Shown in pieces: positions 9,099 through 17,930 of a DNA stretch of 64,000 bases (the stretch's first letter is position 1; every line of letters begins with the position of its first letter). Source of the DNA: QIAW01 sp035487295 (GTDB lineage: Bacteria > Acidobacteriota > Terriglobia > Terriglobales > Acidobacteriaceae); the NCBI GenBank assembly GCA_035487295.1, contig DATHMH010000034.1, forward strand, positions 153,132 to 217,131. The letters are read 5' to 3'. Both the position numbers and the translations under genes were made by a program. The notes under the pieces were generated by a model that searched no databases, was not told the origin of the DNA, and worked only from the letters and a program-made list of their open reading frames with translations.

Positions 9099-10342
9099 TG
9101 ACGCAAACATACGCCGCCGGAGAGAAAAATCAGAAATCTACTTTAAAACCTGCCGTTGATCTGACGGTTGTCGGGGGAGCAGGCCACGTCGGCATCCCAC
9201 TGGTTCTTTCTTTTGCAAAAAAAGGGCTGCGTGTGATGATCAACGATCTCAACGAGCAAGCCATCGCCCAACTCCAGACAGGCTCCATTCCCTTTATCGA
9301 ACATGGAGCCGAGGAACTGCTAAGGAAGGCACTTGCCGAAAACCGCCTTGTTTTCTCAAGCCGTAACTGTGAAATCCCGTCCTCTGGTCCAGTGATCCTG
9401 ACGATTGGAACTCCGGTCGACGAGTTCCTCAATCCGGCCTTGAAAGTGGTGAAAGGCTGCATCGATGACCTGCTACCTCATTTGACGGATGGACAGCTCC
9501 TGGTTTTGCGCTCAACCGTATATCCCGGAACAACAGACTGGCTCGCGGGCTACCTGAAGCAAAACGGGCGCAATATCCCCGTGGCATTTTGTCCGGAACG
9601 TATAGTTCAGGGCTACGGAATTACCGAGTTGAGCACCATGCCTCAGATCGTAAGCGGAACGACGCAGGAAGCCGAAGAAGAAGCTGCTGCCCTGTTTGGT
9701 CTCATCTCAACCGAAATCGTGAGAGTGAAGCCGATTGAGGCGGAATTCGCCAAAATATTCACCAACACGTACCGCTACATCGAATTTGCGACTACAAACC
9801 AGTTTTACATGATCGCCCGCTCGGCGGGCGCCGACTATAACGCCATCCTGCATGCTATGAAGCGTAATTATCCGCGTGCTGCCAAGATTCCGGGCGCCGG
9901 CTTTGCCGCCGGCCCGTGCCTGTTCAAAGATACGATGCAGCTTGCCGCCTTTGCCCGCAACCAGTTTGCTCTTGGTCACGCAGCCATGCTGGTCAACGAG
10001 GGCCTGGTTTTGTACGTGGTTGACGAGTTACGGCGGCTGCGTGACCTCTCGCAGACCACCGTGGGATTGCTGGGCATGGCCTTCAAGCCTGAGGTAGATG
10101 ACATTCGTGCCTCGCTTAGTTACAAACTTAAGCGCACTTTACTAATGCATGCACGCCAGGTATTGACTACAGACCCGTTCGTGAAATGCGACCCTGAGTT
10201 GCGGCCGGTGCAAGAGGTGATTGACACCAGTGACGTGCTGATTCTCTCCACGCCACACAAGGTCTACAAAGATATCGACCTTCAGGGCAAGCCGATTTTT
10301 GATGTCTGGGGATTCTTTGAAAGTGCAAAGAATGTCCTCTGA
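9098..10342 (+). CDS. Nucleotide-sugar dehydrogenase, WecC/UDP-ManNAc dehydrogenase-like
   Basis: 414 residues with the three domains of UDP-glucose/GDP-mannose dehydrogenases. The N-terminal NAD fold carries VVGGAGHVGIP. The central dimer helix region carries AEFAKIFTNTYR. The catalytic cysteine loop GAGFAAGPCLFKD is near residue 270, and the C-terminal UDP-binding domain carries GMAFKPEVDDIR. The AGP-C-LFKD form and overall length match the WecC/WbpA branch (2-acetamido hexuronates) better than plain UDP-glucose dehydrogenase. The product would be a UDP-hexuronate or HexNAc-uronate. It starts one base inside the preceding stop codon and its own 3' end overlaps the next gene by 11 bases. The exact substrate is not certain. 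Confidence 0.85.
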   Translation: MTQTYAAGEKNQKSTLKPAVDLTVVGGAGHVGIPLVLSFAKKGLRVMINDLNEQAIAQLQTGSIPFIEHGAEELLRKALAENRLVFSSRNCEIPSSGPVILTIGTPVDEFLNPALKVVKGCIDDLLPHLTDGQLLVLRSTVYPGTTDWLAGYLKQNGRNIPVAFCPERIVQGYGITELSTMPQIVSGTTQEAEEEAAALFGLISTEIVRVKPIEAEFAKIFTNTYRYIEFATTNQFYMIARSAGADYNAILHAMKRNYPRAAKIPGAGFAAGPCLFKDTMQLAAFARNQFALGHAAMLVNEGLVLYVVDELRRLRDLSQTTVGLLGMAFKPEVDDIRASLSYKLKRTLLMHARQVLTTDPFVKCDPELRPVQEVIDTSDVLILSTPHKVYKDIDLQGKPIFDVWGFFESAKNVL

Positions 10343-11102
10343 GGCCCCGCAACTCGATATCGTCATACCGGTCTACAACGAAGGCCCTAATATTCTCGCA
10401 ACCCTCCACGCGCTGGCTACGCAAGTGCAATCCCGCTACCGCGTGCTGATCTGCTACGACTTCGACGAAGATGATACGTTGCTCGCGATCCGTGGACACG
10501 GCGGGGTCGGCAAACTTGAATTGGTCAGGAATCGGGGCCGCGGAGCCCATCAGGCCGTAATGACCGGCTTTCAGTATGGCCGGTCTCCGCACGTCCTGGT
10601 CTATGCTGCCGACGACGATTACAACGCTGGTATTGTCGACGGCATGCTGCAAAAGGCCAGAGAAGGTAATGATGTCGTCTGCGCCAGCCGTTTTATGCGG
10701 GGCGGCGATATGGTGGGGTGTCCCTGGCTAAAAGCCATGCTGATCCGCACAGCATCTTTCACTCTGTACCATTTTGCGGGCATGCCCACGCACGATTCCA
10801 GTAATGGATTCCGCATGTTCTCGCGGCGACTGCTGGATCGGGTTTTCATCGAATCAACACGCGGTTTTACCTACAGTATTGAGTTGCTTGCCAAATGTCA
10901 TCGCCTGGGCTGGCCTATTGCCGAAGTGCCGGCGCAGTGGCGCGAGCGCGCCCACGGCGAGAGCCGTTTTCGGGTTATCCGTTGGCTGCCAGCTTACTTG
11001 CGCTGGTATTTTTACATTTTTGCAACCAGATTTCTTCGACGTCGCGCCGCGTCGGTGCCTGCCAGTTGCCCTGAAGATTGCTGCAAAGGCGCCGAACCAT
11101 GA
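10332..11102 (+). CDS. GT2 family glycosyltransferase
   Basis: 256 residues from ATG 10332, which lies inside the 3' end of the dehydrogenase gene (translational coupling). The GT-A core opens with LDIVIPVYNEGPNI. The donor-binding YAADDDYN holds the DxD metal site near residue 90, and the later SSNGFRMFSRR loop resembles polyprenyl-phosphate-sugar synthases (DPM/ArnC). No C-terminal membrane pair is present, only a short basic tail. The fold is clear. It could make a polyprenyl-phosphate sugar for the adjacent GT-C enzyme at 11099; that pairing is an inference from order and overlap (ATGA at 11099). Confidence 0.85.
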   Translation: MSSEAPQLDIVIPVYNEGPNILATLHALATQVQSRYRVLICYDFDEDDTLLAIRGHGGVGKLELVRNRGRGAHQAVMTGFQYGRSPHVLVYAADDDYNAGIVDGMLQKAREGNDVVCASRFMRGGDMVGCPWLKAMLIRTASFTLYHFAGMPTHDSSNGFRMFSRRLLDRVFIESTRGFTYSIELLAKCHRLGWPIAEVPAQWRERAHGESRFRVIRWLPAYLRWYFYIFATRFLRRRAASVPASCPEDCCKGAEP

Positions 11103-13399
11103 ATGAAAAGGCAGCACGTTTGAATTTCGAGCGCAAGCTATTCCTGGTCCCTTTCGGCCTGGGAATTCTGATTGCTATTTATGGCCTTGTACGACTAGGC
11201 CACGGCCCTTTTCCATTTGCAGCAACCCGGGTCCTCAGAATTGTGGGGGGAATTACGGTTGCCGCAGCGAGCTGGATTTTGAGCTCGCGGCGACGGGCTG
11301 CCAATTTGCGTTTTGAACGCAAGCTATTCCTCGTGCCCTTTGGCCTGGGAATCCTGATTGCTGTTTATGCGCTCCTGCGATTAGGGCACGGCCCTTCTCC
11401 ATTTGGGCAAATGCGTATTATTAAGCTTATTGCTGGAACCGCAATTGCCACAATGAGTTGGTTTTTTGGCTCAGAAAGAAGGGTCCGGAATACTTTAAAC
11501 TGTTTTTTACGTTTTTGGCTGGAAATCCAAACCACCCGGAAGTCGTTGCATACAGGTATTGAAGCTGTTGCTATCCGAGTTAGTCAATATCCGCCTGTGT
11601 CTAATTTATTCTTGAAGTTTCAGAATAAGCAAAAAAACATACTCAAATTCTTATACGTTATGAGCAAGCTCCGATCTCAAGAGAATCTCAAGCGGGCTTT
11701 CTTATTTTGGGCAGCATTTTCGGCGGGGCTGCTCTGGCTCGGCCCGTTTTCTAATTATTCGCCGCCAGGGTTCCTGGATCCTTGGATTGACACCGGTTAT
11801 TTTACCAACTTCCATTACCTAGTAAATCGGTTTGGTTTGCTTTACTACGTCAGCCGCTTGCCGTACGAGATGTTCGGAGTTCTGATGTACAAGATATTCT
11901 CGCCATTAGCGGCTAACTACCTCATCAATGTGACTATCCTCACTGCAGACACTTTTTCCCTCTATGCTATTCTCTTGCGCCACACTGGACGCTGGGTGGC
12001 CGTGGTTACCACCATTGCTTTGGCCTGCAATCCATATCTCATTGGTACTGTTACCTGGGATTATCCGGACGGACCCGCGATTGCATTTCTATTGCTGGGC
12101 TTCTGGATGGTACTGGCTCCGCCGCGGCGATTCGAAGGTCGGTTGGCAACGGTTTGGGCTGGGGCTTTTTGGGCAATGGCAGGATATACGATTCTTATTG
12201 CGGGACTGATCATTATTCCTGGTGTGTTGATTTTGTTCTATGTGAAACGGGCGAATTTGAGGGAAGCGGTGAAGCAGTGCGCCTGGCTGGCTGTCGGCGT
12301 GGCCCTGGTGACAGTTGCATTCGGATTGATTTCGCTCGCAGTGTTTCACACATTTGCTTTCTGGATGCCGCAGTGGAATCTTTACCGGTATGTGACGACC
12401 ACTCCTGGATACCTGGCACACATGTGGGGCACCGGATTAGGCTGGATTTTAACTAGTTATCGTCTAGCCGCCACGTATGGTCTTACGCTGATCGGTACAA
12501 TCTTTGCGGCCAGGCATTTTCATAAGATCAAAAAAGACCGATTCTTTACTTTAGCGTTATTGCTCCTCCTTCTTTCAGATATCGTTTTTGCTTTCGTGGA
12601 ATTTGGAATGAAGGCTGTTGTGCTTCGGGTGTTCTATACGAGTTCATATCTGGTTGTGCCGGCATTCATTTTTCTCGGCGCGCTCTTATCTGCGTTGTAC
12701 AAGGTTGTAGAAGGCCAAGAGAGAGTCTGGCTCAGAGTAGCTTGTGGAGCTGTCCTGGCTGGAATAGCTCTTTCCTTATTCGCCGTCAGGTCTTTGGCGC
12801 TGCATTGGTCAACATTGCCTCCCGAGGTATGGATCTCCCCTGAACTCGTGCGCCAGGTTTGGATTCTTTTATCAGCCCTCAGTATTAGTGGGGTGATCGG
12901 GTTCAGCTGGGTGGGTTGGGCGCGGCGTATTGGAATTACAGTGGCTGCATTTAGTTTCGCACTGCTTATCAGCTTTTCTACCTCCATGGACTTACACTAT
13001 GTGTTCCTGAATACCCGCCTGGAATTTAAAGCGGCCATGGCCACGCAAGACCTCTTGAAGTCAGGCATTTTGAACGACCATCCGGTTGTGTTCTGGTATG
13101 ACAATGATGAACGTTGGAGTCGGCTCTATAACTCGATCAACTCTCTTTATCTTTGGGGCTGGCGTGATCTTACGCGTGAGCTTCCGACGATGACCGTTGA
13201 AGATCTGCGGGGATTGGTTCCTCCTGACACGGTGTTCATTCATCTTACAACGGTGCCGGCGAAGATGCCGGAACGCGTACGGCTTCTAAGCCAACGCAAC
13301 TTACGAGTCGAAGATATTGGCCGGTGGACGGTGCAACGCGGGAATGTTGAATTCGAGGTTTATGCTCAGCACGTTTTAAACGCGGCCGAAGTGAAATAG
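11099..13399 (+). CDS. Polytopic GT-C-like membrane glycosyltransferase with duplicated N-terminal module
   Basis: 766 residues. Residues ~10-71 and ~72-133 are two nearly identical copies of a two-helix module that share FERKLFLVPFGLGILIA and the LGHGPxPF turn. The main body begins near residue 190 with about ten hydrophobic segments and an early loop containing FLDPWIDTGYF, the place of the catalytic acidic residue in GT-C enzymes. A C-terminal periplasmic segment of ~130 residues follows. The start codon overlaps the previous stop (ATGA). The module also opens the protein at 2462-4786. It is likely a glycosyltransferase using a lipid-linked sugar; no named subfamily recognised. Confidence 0.65.
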   Translation: MNEKAARLNFERKLFLVPFGLGILIAIYGLVRLGHGPFPFAATRVLRIVGGITVAAASWILSSRRRAANLRFERKLFLVPFGLGILIAVYALLRLGHGPSPFGQMRIIKLIAGTAIATMSWFFGSERRVRNTLNCFLRFWLEIQTTRKSLHTGIEAVAIRVSQYPPVSNLFLKFQNKQKNILKFLYVMSKLRSQENLKRAFLFWAAFSAGLLWLGPFSNYSPPGFLDPWIDTGYFTNFHYLVNRFGLLYYVSRLPYEMFGVLMYKIFSPLAANYLINVTILTADTFSLYAILLRHTGRWVAVVTTIALACNPYLIGTVTWDYPDGPAIAFLLLGFWMVLAPPRRFEGRLATVWAGAFWAMAGYTILIAGLIIIPGVLILFYVKRANLREAVKQCAWLAVGVALVTVAFGLISLAVFHTFAFWMPQWNLYRYVTTTPGYLAHMWGTGLGWILTSYRLAATYGLTLIGTIFAARHFHKIKKDRFFTLALLLLLLSDIVFAFVEFGMKAVVLRVFYTSSYLVVPAFIFLGALLSALYKVVEGQERVWLRVACGAVLAGIALSLFAVRSLALHWSTLPPEVWISPELVRQVWILLSALSISGVIGFSWVGWARRIGITVAAFSFALLISFSTSMDLHYVFLNTRLEFKAAMATQDLLKSGILNDHPVVFWYDNDERWSRLYNSINSLYLWGWRDLTRELPTMTVEDLRGLVPPDTVFIHLTTVPAKMPERVRLLSQRNLRVEDIGRWTVQRGNVEFEVYAQHVLNAAEVK

Positions 13400-13431
13400 A
13401 ACCGCGCAATCACATCCTGCTTGGAGTCATT

Positions 13432-14007
13432 ATGCACAACCCTAGGATAGTTTCCGAAAAGAGTATCCGACTTTCGGATTGGGTACAAATCGTGGAGAGA
13501 GCCGTCGAACTCGAACCCGGTCAAACTCCGGAGGTGTATCACTCGCTGGGGCAGGCCGATTACGTCGCCATTCTAGCCATCACACCCGAAGGAACTATCC
13601 CCATCGTTCGACAATTTCGTCCTGGCTATGGTCACTGCACTTGGGAGCTGCCGGCTGGGCACGTTGATCCTCAGGAAGATCCCGAAAACAGTTGCGTACG
13701 GGAGCTACGAGAAGAAACTGGATTTACGGCCCGACAAGTCTACCCTCTGGGTATTTCTTCGCCCTGTACCTTGCGTCTAAGTAACCGTCTGCATGCTTTT
13801 TTTGTAGAGGCCGAAGTGTGTCAGGCTGACTTCCAGCCAGAAAAGGGAATGGATGTGAAAAATGTTGCCCCGAAGGAACTTCTTCAGATGATCTTAACCG
13901 GGGAGTTTCCACTGCAACTGCATGTAGGGGTAATCTTGCGTGCAGCCCTCGACCCGGTGGTCGCACCCAAGCTGGGGTTGAAACTTAGGGTTGATTCGGA
14001 GGGATGA
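13432..14007 (+). CDS. NUDIX hydrolase (ADP-ribose pyrophosphatase-like)
   Basis: 191 residues with a complete Nudix box, GHVDPQEDPENSC followed by RELREETGF, near residues 82-104, and the beta-strand lead-in PIVRQFRPGYGHCTWELPAG typical of ADP-ribose/sugar-nucleotide pyrophosphatases. ATG 13432 is preceded by TTGGAG at 13421-13426. It lies 32 bases after the GT-C gene on the same strand and may be the last gene of that operon, so hydrolysis or clean-up of nucleotide sugars is plausible. Substrate specificity cannot be read from the sequence. Confidence 0.85.
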   Translation: MHNPRIVSEKSIRLSDWVQIVERAVELEPGQTPEVYHSLGQADYVAILAITPEGTIPIVRQFRPGYGHCTWELPAGHVDPQEDPENSCVRELREETGFTARQVYPLGISSPCTLRLSNRLHAFFVEAEVCQADFQPEKGMDVKNVAPKELLQMILTGEFPLQLHVGVILRAALDPVVAPKLGLKLRVDSEG

Positions 14008-14081
14008 AGAATTTTCCGTGGGACATCAACGAGAAAGCAGAGAATTCGATTTGCCGTCCCAGCGGTCACGATAATGACTTA

Positions 14082-15716
14082 TCAGCCTGCAGCGTTGATT
14101 TGTACCAGTTCGTTCTGGTGGTGCTGGATGGGCATAGTCTCATCATAGCGAAATTCGATTTTGACCCGTGTCGGCAACACAGCTTCTTTGACCGCATCGG
14201 GGGCGTAAACAATGAGACGGAACTGCTTCGATTCTTCAGTGAGAATCATGTTACGCTGAACTACGCCTCCGTCGAGAGTCCGCTCAAAATCCACATCCCA
14301 CTTCGAAGCGAAATTCTGATCCTGGAAGTTGACTAGGCATCGGTTAGCGTCACCGATTCCAGCAGGCCACCAGCAGGTCATTTGCACGCAGAGATTGCCG
14401 GACCCTGCCGGCAAGTCAGCAAAATATGTCACTAAATGGTCGTTCAGATGGGTGGGTCGAAAGACCAAATAGCGGCCGCCGAGCCACCCGGTCTTCCGCC
14501 ACGCTAAAGGAGGCTGAGTGACGGTGCCATACATGCAGCTAACCAGATTCACTAACTGCCGCACATCTTGATCAAAAAGCGAACTCCATTGATCGGATTT
14601 TGCAACGGCGTCCAATCTTTCTTTTCCCAAGGCGACTATCTGCAATTTCTTCTCGATTAAGTCTTGAAAGTATTCCAGGGAGCCGGCCTCACTGCTCATG
14701 TTATAACGGCGGTAAATGTCCGCTGCCTTGGTGAAATAATCTTTCCATCCCGGTATCTGGCGAACCAACAATGGATGCGCCAGCATATTCTCATCGGCCA
14801 CTGCCCTCTCCACGCCACGCGCGCTGATAATTTCGTAAAACATGGCTGGGATTTTATTACGGCCACACCATTCAGCAAATTCGGGCAATTTGGGAATACC
14901 GGTTTTAAACAGGCCAGATGTAGTGGACAGTTTCCAATCCAGGTTCAACCGCTTTCCTGTTTCGATAAAGTCAAGCACGTTCCTTTCTACCTGATCCCAT
15001 TTGCCGTCCACCCGGATATATTCATAAGCATCTCCCATCGAATCCAGGCTGACGGCAAGGCTCAATTTTCGTTTCTTGATCAGGGTCTCCATATGGCGAT
15101 GATGCAGGGTGCCGTTGGTAAAAATTGTCAGGCGCACGTCTTTGAGTTCCTCATCTTCAACGAATGCGCGAATGAATTTCAGTGCCTCGACCAAGGCAAA
15201 CGGTTCACCGCCAATCACGCACACTTCCAAGGCCGATTTAAAGTGTTCACGCCACTTATAGAGAACCTCGAAAGAAACTTGTCGTCCATTGGTCTTTCGT
15301 CGCGGCACCTGGTGGCACTGGATACACGATAAATTGCAGGCGAATCCAAAGTCTACGTAATATCGGAGGGGCTTAGCGGTGAGAATTTCGCGATTCGACT
15401 CGAATTCCTGAAGAGCCAATCTCCAATTTGCTTGTTGTAGGGGCGAAGCATTCTCGTCAACCTGTGAGAATTCAGCAAAATACTGGGTTTCGGGCGCCCT
15501 GCTCCGAAAGAAATGGCAACTTTCGCATCCGCTTTGGGTGGTTCCCTGAATATTTACGTGACGTAGCTGCTGAAAGTTAGCGCTGTTCCAGTAAGAATCC
15601 AAAGCGCGGTACTCATCGGACCACTGGTCTTTGGACCCTGAGTAATAGCAGCAGGCGCTAACTTGGTTGTCGGGAGCGCTGATATTAAGCTCAAACCAGC
15701 CTGCGTTGCATTTCAT
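14082..15716 (-). CDS. Radical SAM protein with N-terminal cysteine cluster
   Basis: 544 residues. The radical SAM 4Fe-4S site CNLSCIQCH is near residues 129-137, followed by CVIGGEPF, the GGEP SAM-binding motif. Before it, residues 4-60 hold further cysteines (CNAGWFELN, ACCYYS and CESCHFF) that could bind an auxiliary cluster in SPASM/twitch style, here N-terminal rather than the usual C-terminal position. The last ~150 residues are beta-rich and may be a carbohydrate-type domain. ATG start with GAGGAG upstream. Unlike its neighbours it is transcribed leftward. Such proteins occur in glycan clusters, but the reaction is unknown. Confidence 0.75.
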   Translation of the reverse strand: MKCNAGWFELNISAPDNQVSACCYYSGSKDQWSDEYRALDSYWNSANFQQLRHVNIQGTTQSGCESCHFFRSRAPETQYFAEFSQVDENASPLQQANWRLALQEFESNREILTAKPLRYYVDFGFACNLSCIQCHQVPRRKTNGRQVSFEVLYKWREHFKSALEVCVIGGEPFALVEALKFIRAFVEDEELKDVRLTIFTNGTLHHRHMETLIKKRKLSLAVSLDSMGDAYEYIRVDGKWDQVERNVLDFIETGKRLNLDWKLSTTSGLFKTGIPKLPEFAEWCGRNKIPAMFYEIISARGVERAVADENMLAHPLLVRQIPGWKDYFTKAADIYRRYNMSSEAGSLEYFQDLIEKKLQIVALGKERLDAVAKSDQWSSLFDQDVRQLVNLVSCMYGTVTQPPLAWRKTGWLGGRYLVFRPTHLNDHLVTYFADLPAGSGNLCVQMTCWWPAGIGDANRCLVNFQDQNFASKWDVDFERTLDGGVVQRNMILTEESKQFRLIVYAPDAVKEAVLPTRVKIEFRYDETMPIQHHQNELVQINAAG

Positions 15717-15856
15717 ATCATCTCCTCATTATAGAATAGCGCCTTATTACCGCTATAATACATTAACTGCTAAAAATAAATCTGCGGCCCCGAACTTTGC
15801 GAAAAGGATATCTCGTAATTGATCGAGTTACCAACAATCATTCCGGATATCGCGTT

Positions 15857-15886
15857 TTGAAAAGGAGCGATATTATCCGATATCAT
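15857..15886 (+). promoter_or_regulatory. Candidate sigma-70 promoter before the FkbM fusion gene
   Basis: TTGAAA (15857-15862), 18-base spacer, TATCAT (15881-15886). Each hexamer differs from consensus at one position. It sits 24 bases before the ATG at 15910, which has AGGAG in front of it. The sequence around it repeats GATATC several times (15810, 15846, 15880), which could be an operator. Confidence 0.4.
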
Positions 15887-15909
15887 AAATTCCTGAGCAG
15901 GAGCCAATC

Positions 15910-17865
15910 ATGATCGACTTTAAAATTGCGGAACCCGAACTGGCAATATCAACCGATAAACCAATTCCTACGGTTTTAGGTTTCGAATTGCATGCTGATC
16001 CTGCGGATTATGTTAGTCAGCTTCTTTTAGAGGATGGCGTTTATGAGATTGCTGAAACCGACTTAGTATCTCGTCTAGTGCGCCCAAACGATATTTGTAT
16101 TGATGGCGGCTGTCACATTGGCTATTACAGTTGCTTGATGGGAATGCTGGCGGGACCTGAGGGCAAAATCTTTGCATTCGATGCAAATCCTTTGCAAGTG
16201 CAACGAACACGAAAAAACGCCGAAATCAATGGTTTGCGCAATGTAGAAGCTGTTCACGCTGCCTTGGGAGACCAGACAGGGGGCGCCGCACTTTTCAATT
16301 TAGCAATAGATAAACAAACTGGGTTGAGTTCTTTGGGGACTATATCCAACAATTATCAACGAACCATCGAGGTGCCTTGGTTGCGTTTGGATGATTTTTT
16401 AAAAGAACGTCAGGTGACGCATATACGGCTGCTCAAGCTTGACATTGAAGGTGCGGAAGAAATCGCTTTAAAAGGGTTAGGTAAGGTTCTTGCAGATCAC
16501 GTCATAGATTTTATTCTTCTGGAATGCAACGATAACCGATTGAAGGTCTTGGATTCCTCTACAGAGCAGGTATCTACGCTTTTACTCAATGCCGGATACT
16601 CGTGCCGGAGCTTCTCTACGAATTCTGTCCCAGCTTGGATGGAAATTCGAAATCCCAAGAGCAGAGAGGATGTGAATCATCTCTTCTCCAGTCCCCATGT
16701 TCGCAATGAGGTCCCCAGTTTTTCATTAGCAGGCACACTGATTCAGGCAAAAACGAAACAGAAAAATTACTTTCATACAATTGCTTGGGAACCGGCACGC
16801 GCGACAGGAGAAACACCGGTTGTAACTCCCGCAGAAGCATTTTGGCGGCAGCGAGAGATGCTCGCGAACTCCAGAGGAAGAATTTTAAGTTTGAGCGCCG
16901 CCATTGGACGGCCTACCGATCTTACCCCGGCGCAATGGGCGCAAATCATGGCATTTACCGAAGAATTCCGGCCCGATTTAATTCTTGAATTGGGCCGTGG
17001 TACGGGTAATTCGACAGCCTGTTTTACCGAAGTAGCGCAGCACTTAGGTGGTGCAGAGCGGTGTAAAGTTCTGAGCTTGTGCCTGAGTGACACTTGGCGA
17101 AAACAAAGTGTGCCCAAGATCAGGCAGATTGTACCTCCTGAATGGTTTGCGCCGCTTGAAGCCTTGGAATGCGATATTCTGAGCTTCGACATTGGACCCA
17201 GGGTTGCATCCGCGCGGCGGATCATGGTGTTCTGGGATGCTCATGGTTTTGAATTGGCGGAATGGGTTTTAGGGGAGCTGCTTCCAAAGATTGCACGCAA
17301 GCCTCACATCGTAATGATGCATGATCTATCAGATCTTCGATATTGCAGCTCTGAACGGAGATATGGCAACGAGCGCTTATGGAAGGGGACTAGCGCCGGA
17401 GAGCAATCCATGTGGTTAGGTCATATACACTCCAGAGTGGCGCAGTCCATTTCTATTCTTGATTTTACAAGCCGAAATAAGCTGCCTCTTCATTCCGGGG
17501 ACGATAGTTTCTTCCAGGAAATTGGACCTGATTTGGAAAAGAAAACCACGCTGGAGCGAATGCTAGGAAACGACCTTTTTCAACTGAATGCCCATTGGTT
17601 CTGGTTTACTCTCGCAGAAGCTGGCAGCGAGCTTACCTATCCGAAATTCGAGCCGCCACCTCTTTCTCCTGTCTCGCGGAACCCAGTTATGCTGGAAAAT
17701 AATGAACTCGCGGCCCTGCGAAAAGAGCTGAACGCAATACAGTGCTCAGGCAGTTGGCGCTTATTAAATAAATTGCACCGCGTCCGGAATGCGATGGCTC
17801 CCGCCGGCAGCCTTCGCAGAAAGGTATATGATTCAATCCTGAAGCCTTTCCGTGGAAGGACCTAG
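15910..17865 (+). CDS. FkbM methyltransferase fused to a second SAM-type methyltransferase domain
   Basis: 651 residues. Residues ~55-230 form an FkbM-family methyltransferase: CIDGGCHIGYYSC is SAM motif I and LLKLDIEGAEEIAL is the family signature. Residues ~310-500 form a second Rossmann-type domain with LILELGRGTGNSTACF as motif I and FWDAHGF and MMHDLSD further on, similar to cephalosporin hydroxylase/rhamnosyl methyltransferase-like folds. The tail has a short helix and GSWRLLNKLHRVR, a terminal motif common in glycosyltransferases and other glycan-locus proteins. The gene is visibly AT-richer than its neighbours (line 16501-16560 is 23 of 60 G+C). Methylation of sugar hydroxyls at chain ends is inferred. 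Confidence 0.75.
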   Translation: MIDFKIAEPELAISTDKPIPTVLGFELHADPADYVSQLLLEDGVYEIAETDLVSRLVRPNDICIDGGCHIGYYSCLMGMLAGPEGKIFAFDANPLQVQRTRKNAEINGLRNVEAVHAALGDQTGGAALFNLAIDKQTGLSSLGTISNNYQRTIEVPWLRLDDFLKERQVTHIRLLKLDIEGAEEIALKGLGKVLADHVIDFILLECNDNRLKVLDSSTEQVSTLLLNAGYSCRSFSTNSVPAWMEIRNPKSREDVNHLFSSPHVRNEVPSFSLAGTLIQAKTKQKNYFHTIAWEPARATGETPVVTPAEAFWRQREMLANSRGRILSLSAAIGRPTDLTPAQWAQIMAFTEEFRPDLILELGRGTGNSTACFTEVAQHLGGAERCKVLSLCLSDTWRKQSVPKIRQIVPPEWFAPLEALECDILSFDIGPRVASARRIMVFWDAHGFELAEWVLGELLPKIARKPHIVMMHDLSDLRYCSSERRYGNERLWKGTSAGEQSMWLGHIHSRVAQSISILDFTSRNKLPLHSGDDSFFQEIGPDLEKKTTLERMLGNDLFQLNAHWFWFTLAEAGSELTYPKFEPPPLSPVSRNPVMLENNELAALRKELNAIQCSGSWRLLNKLHRVRNAMAPAGSLRRKVYDSILKPFRGRT

Positions 17866-17930
17866 GTTTGCATAAAGAAAAGCTATCGCGCTGAGACTTT
17901 AAAATACATTCCTGATAGAGCGAGGAAAGA

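Noticed and set aside
14664..15332. 222-codon rightward open frame
   Set aside because: Opposite the radical SAM gene.
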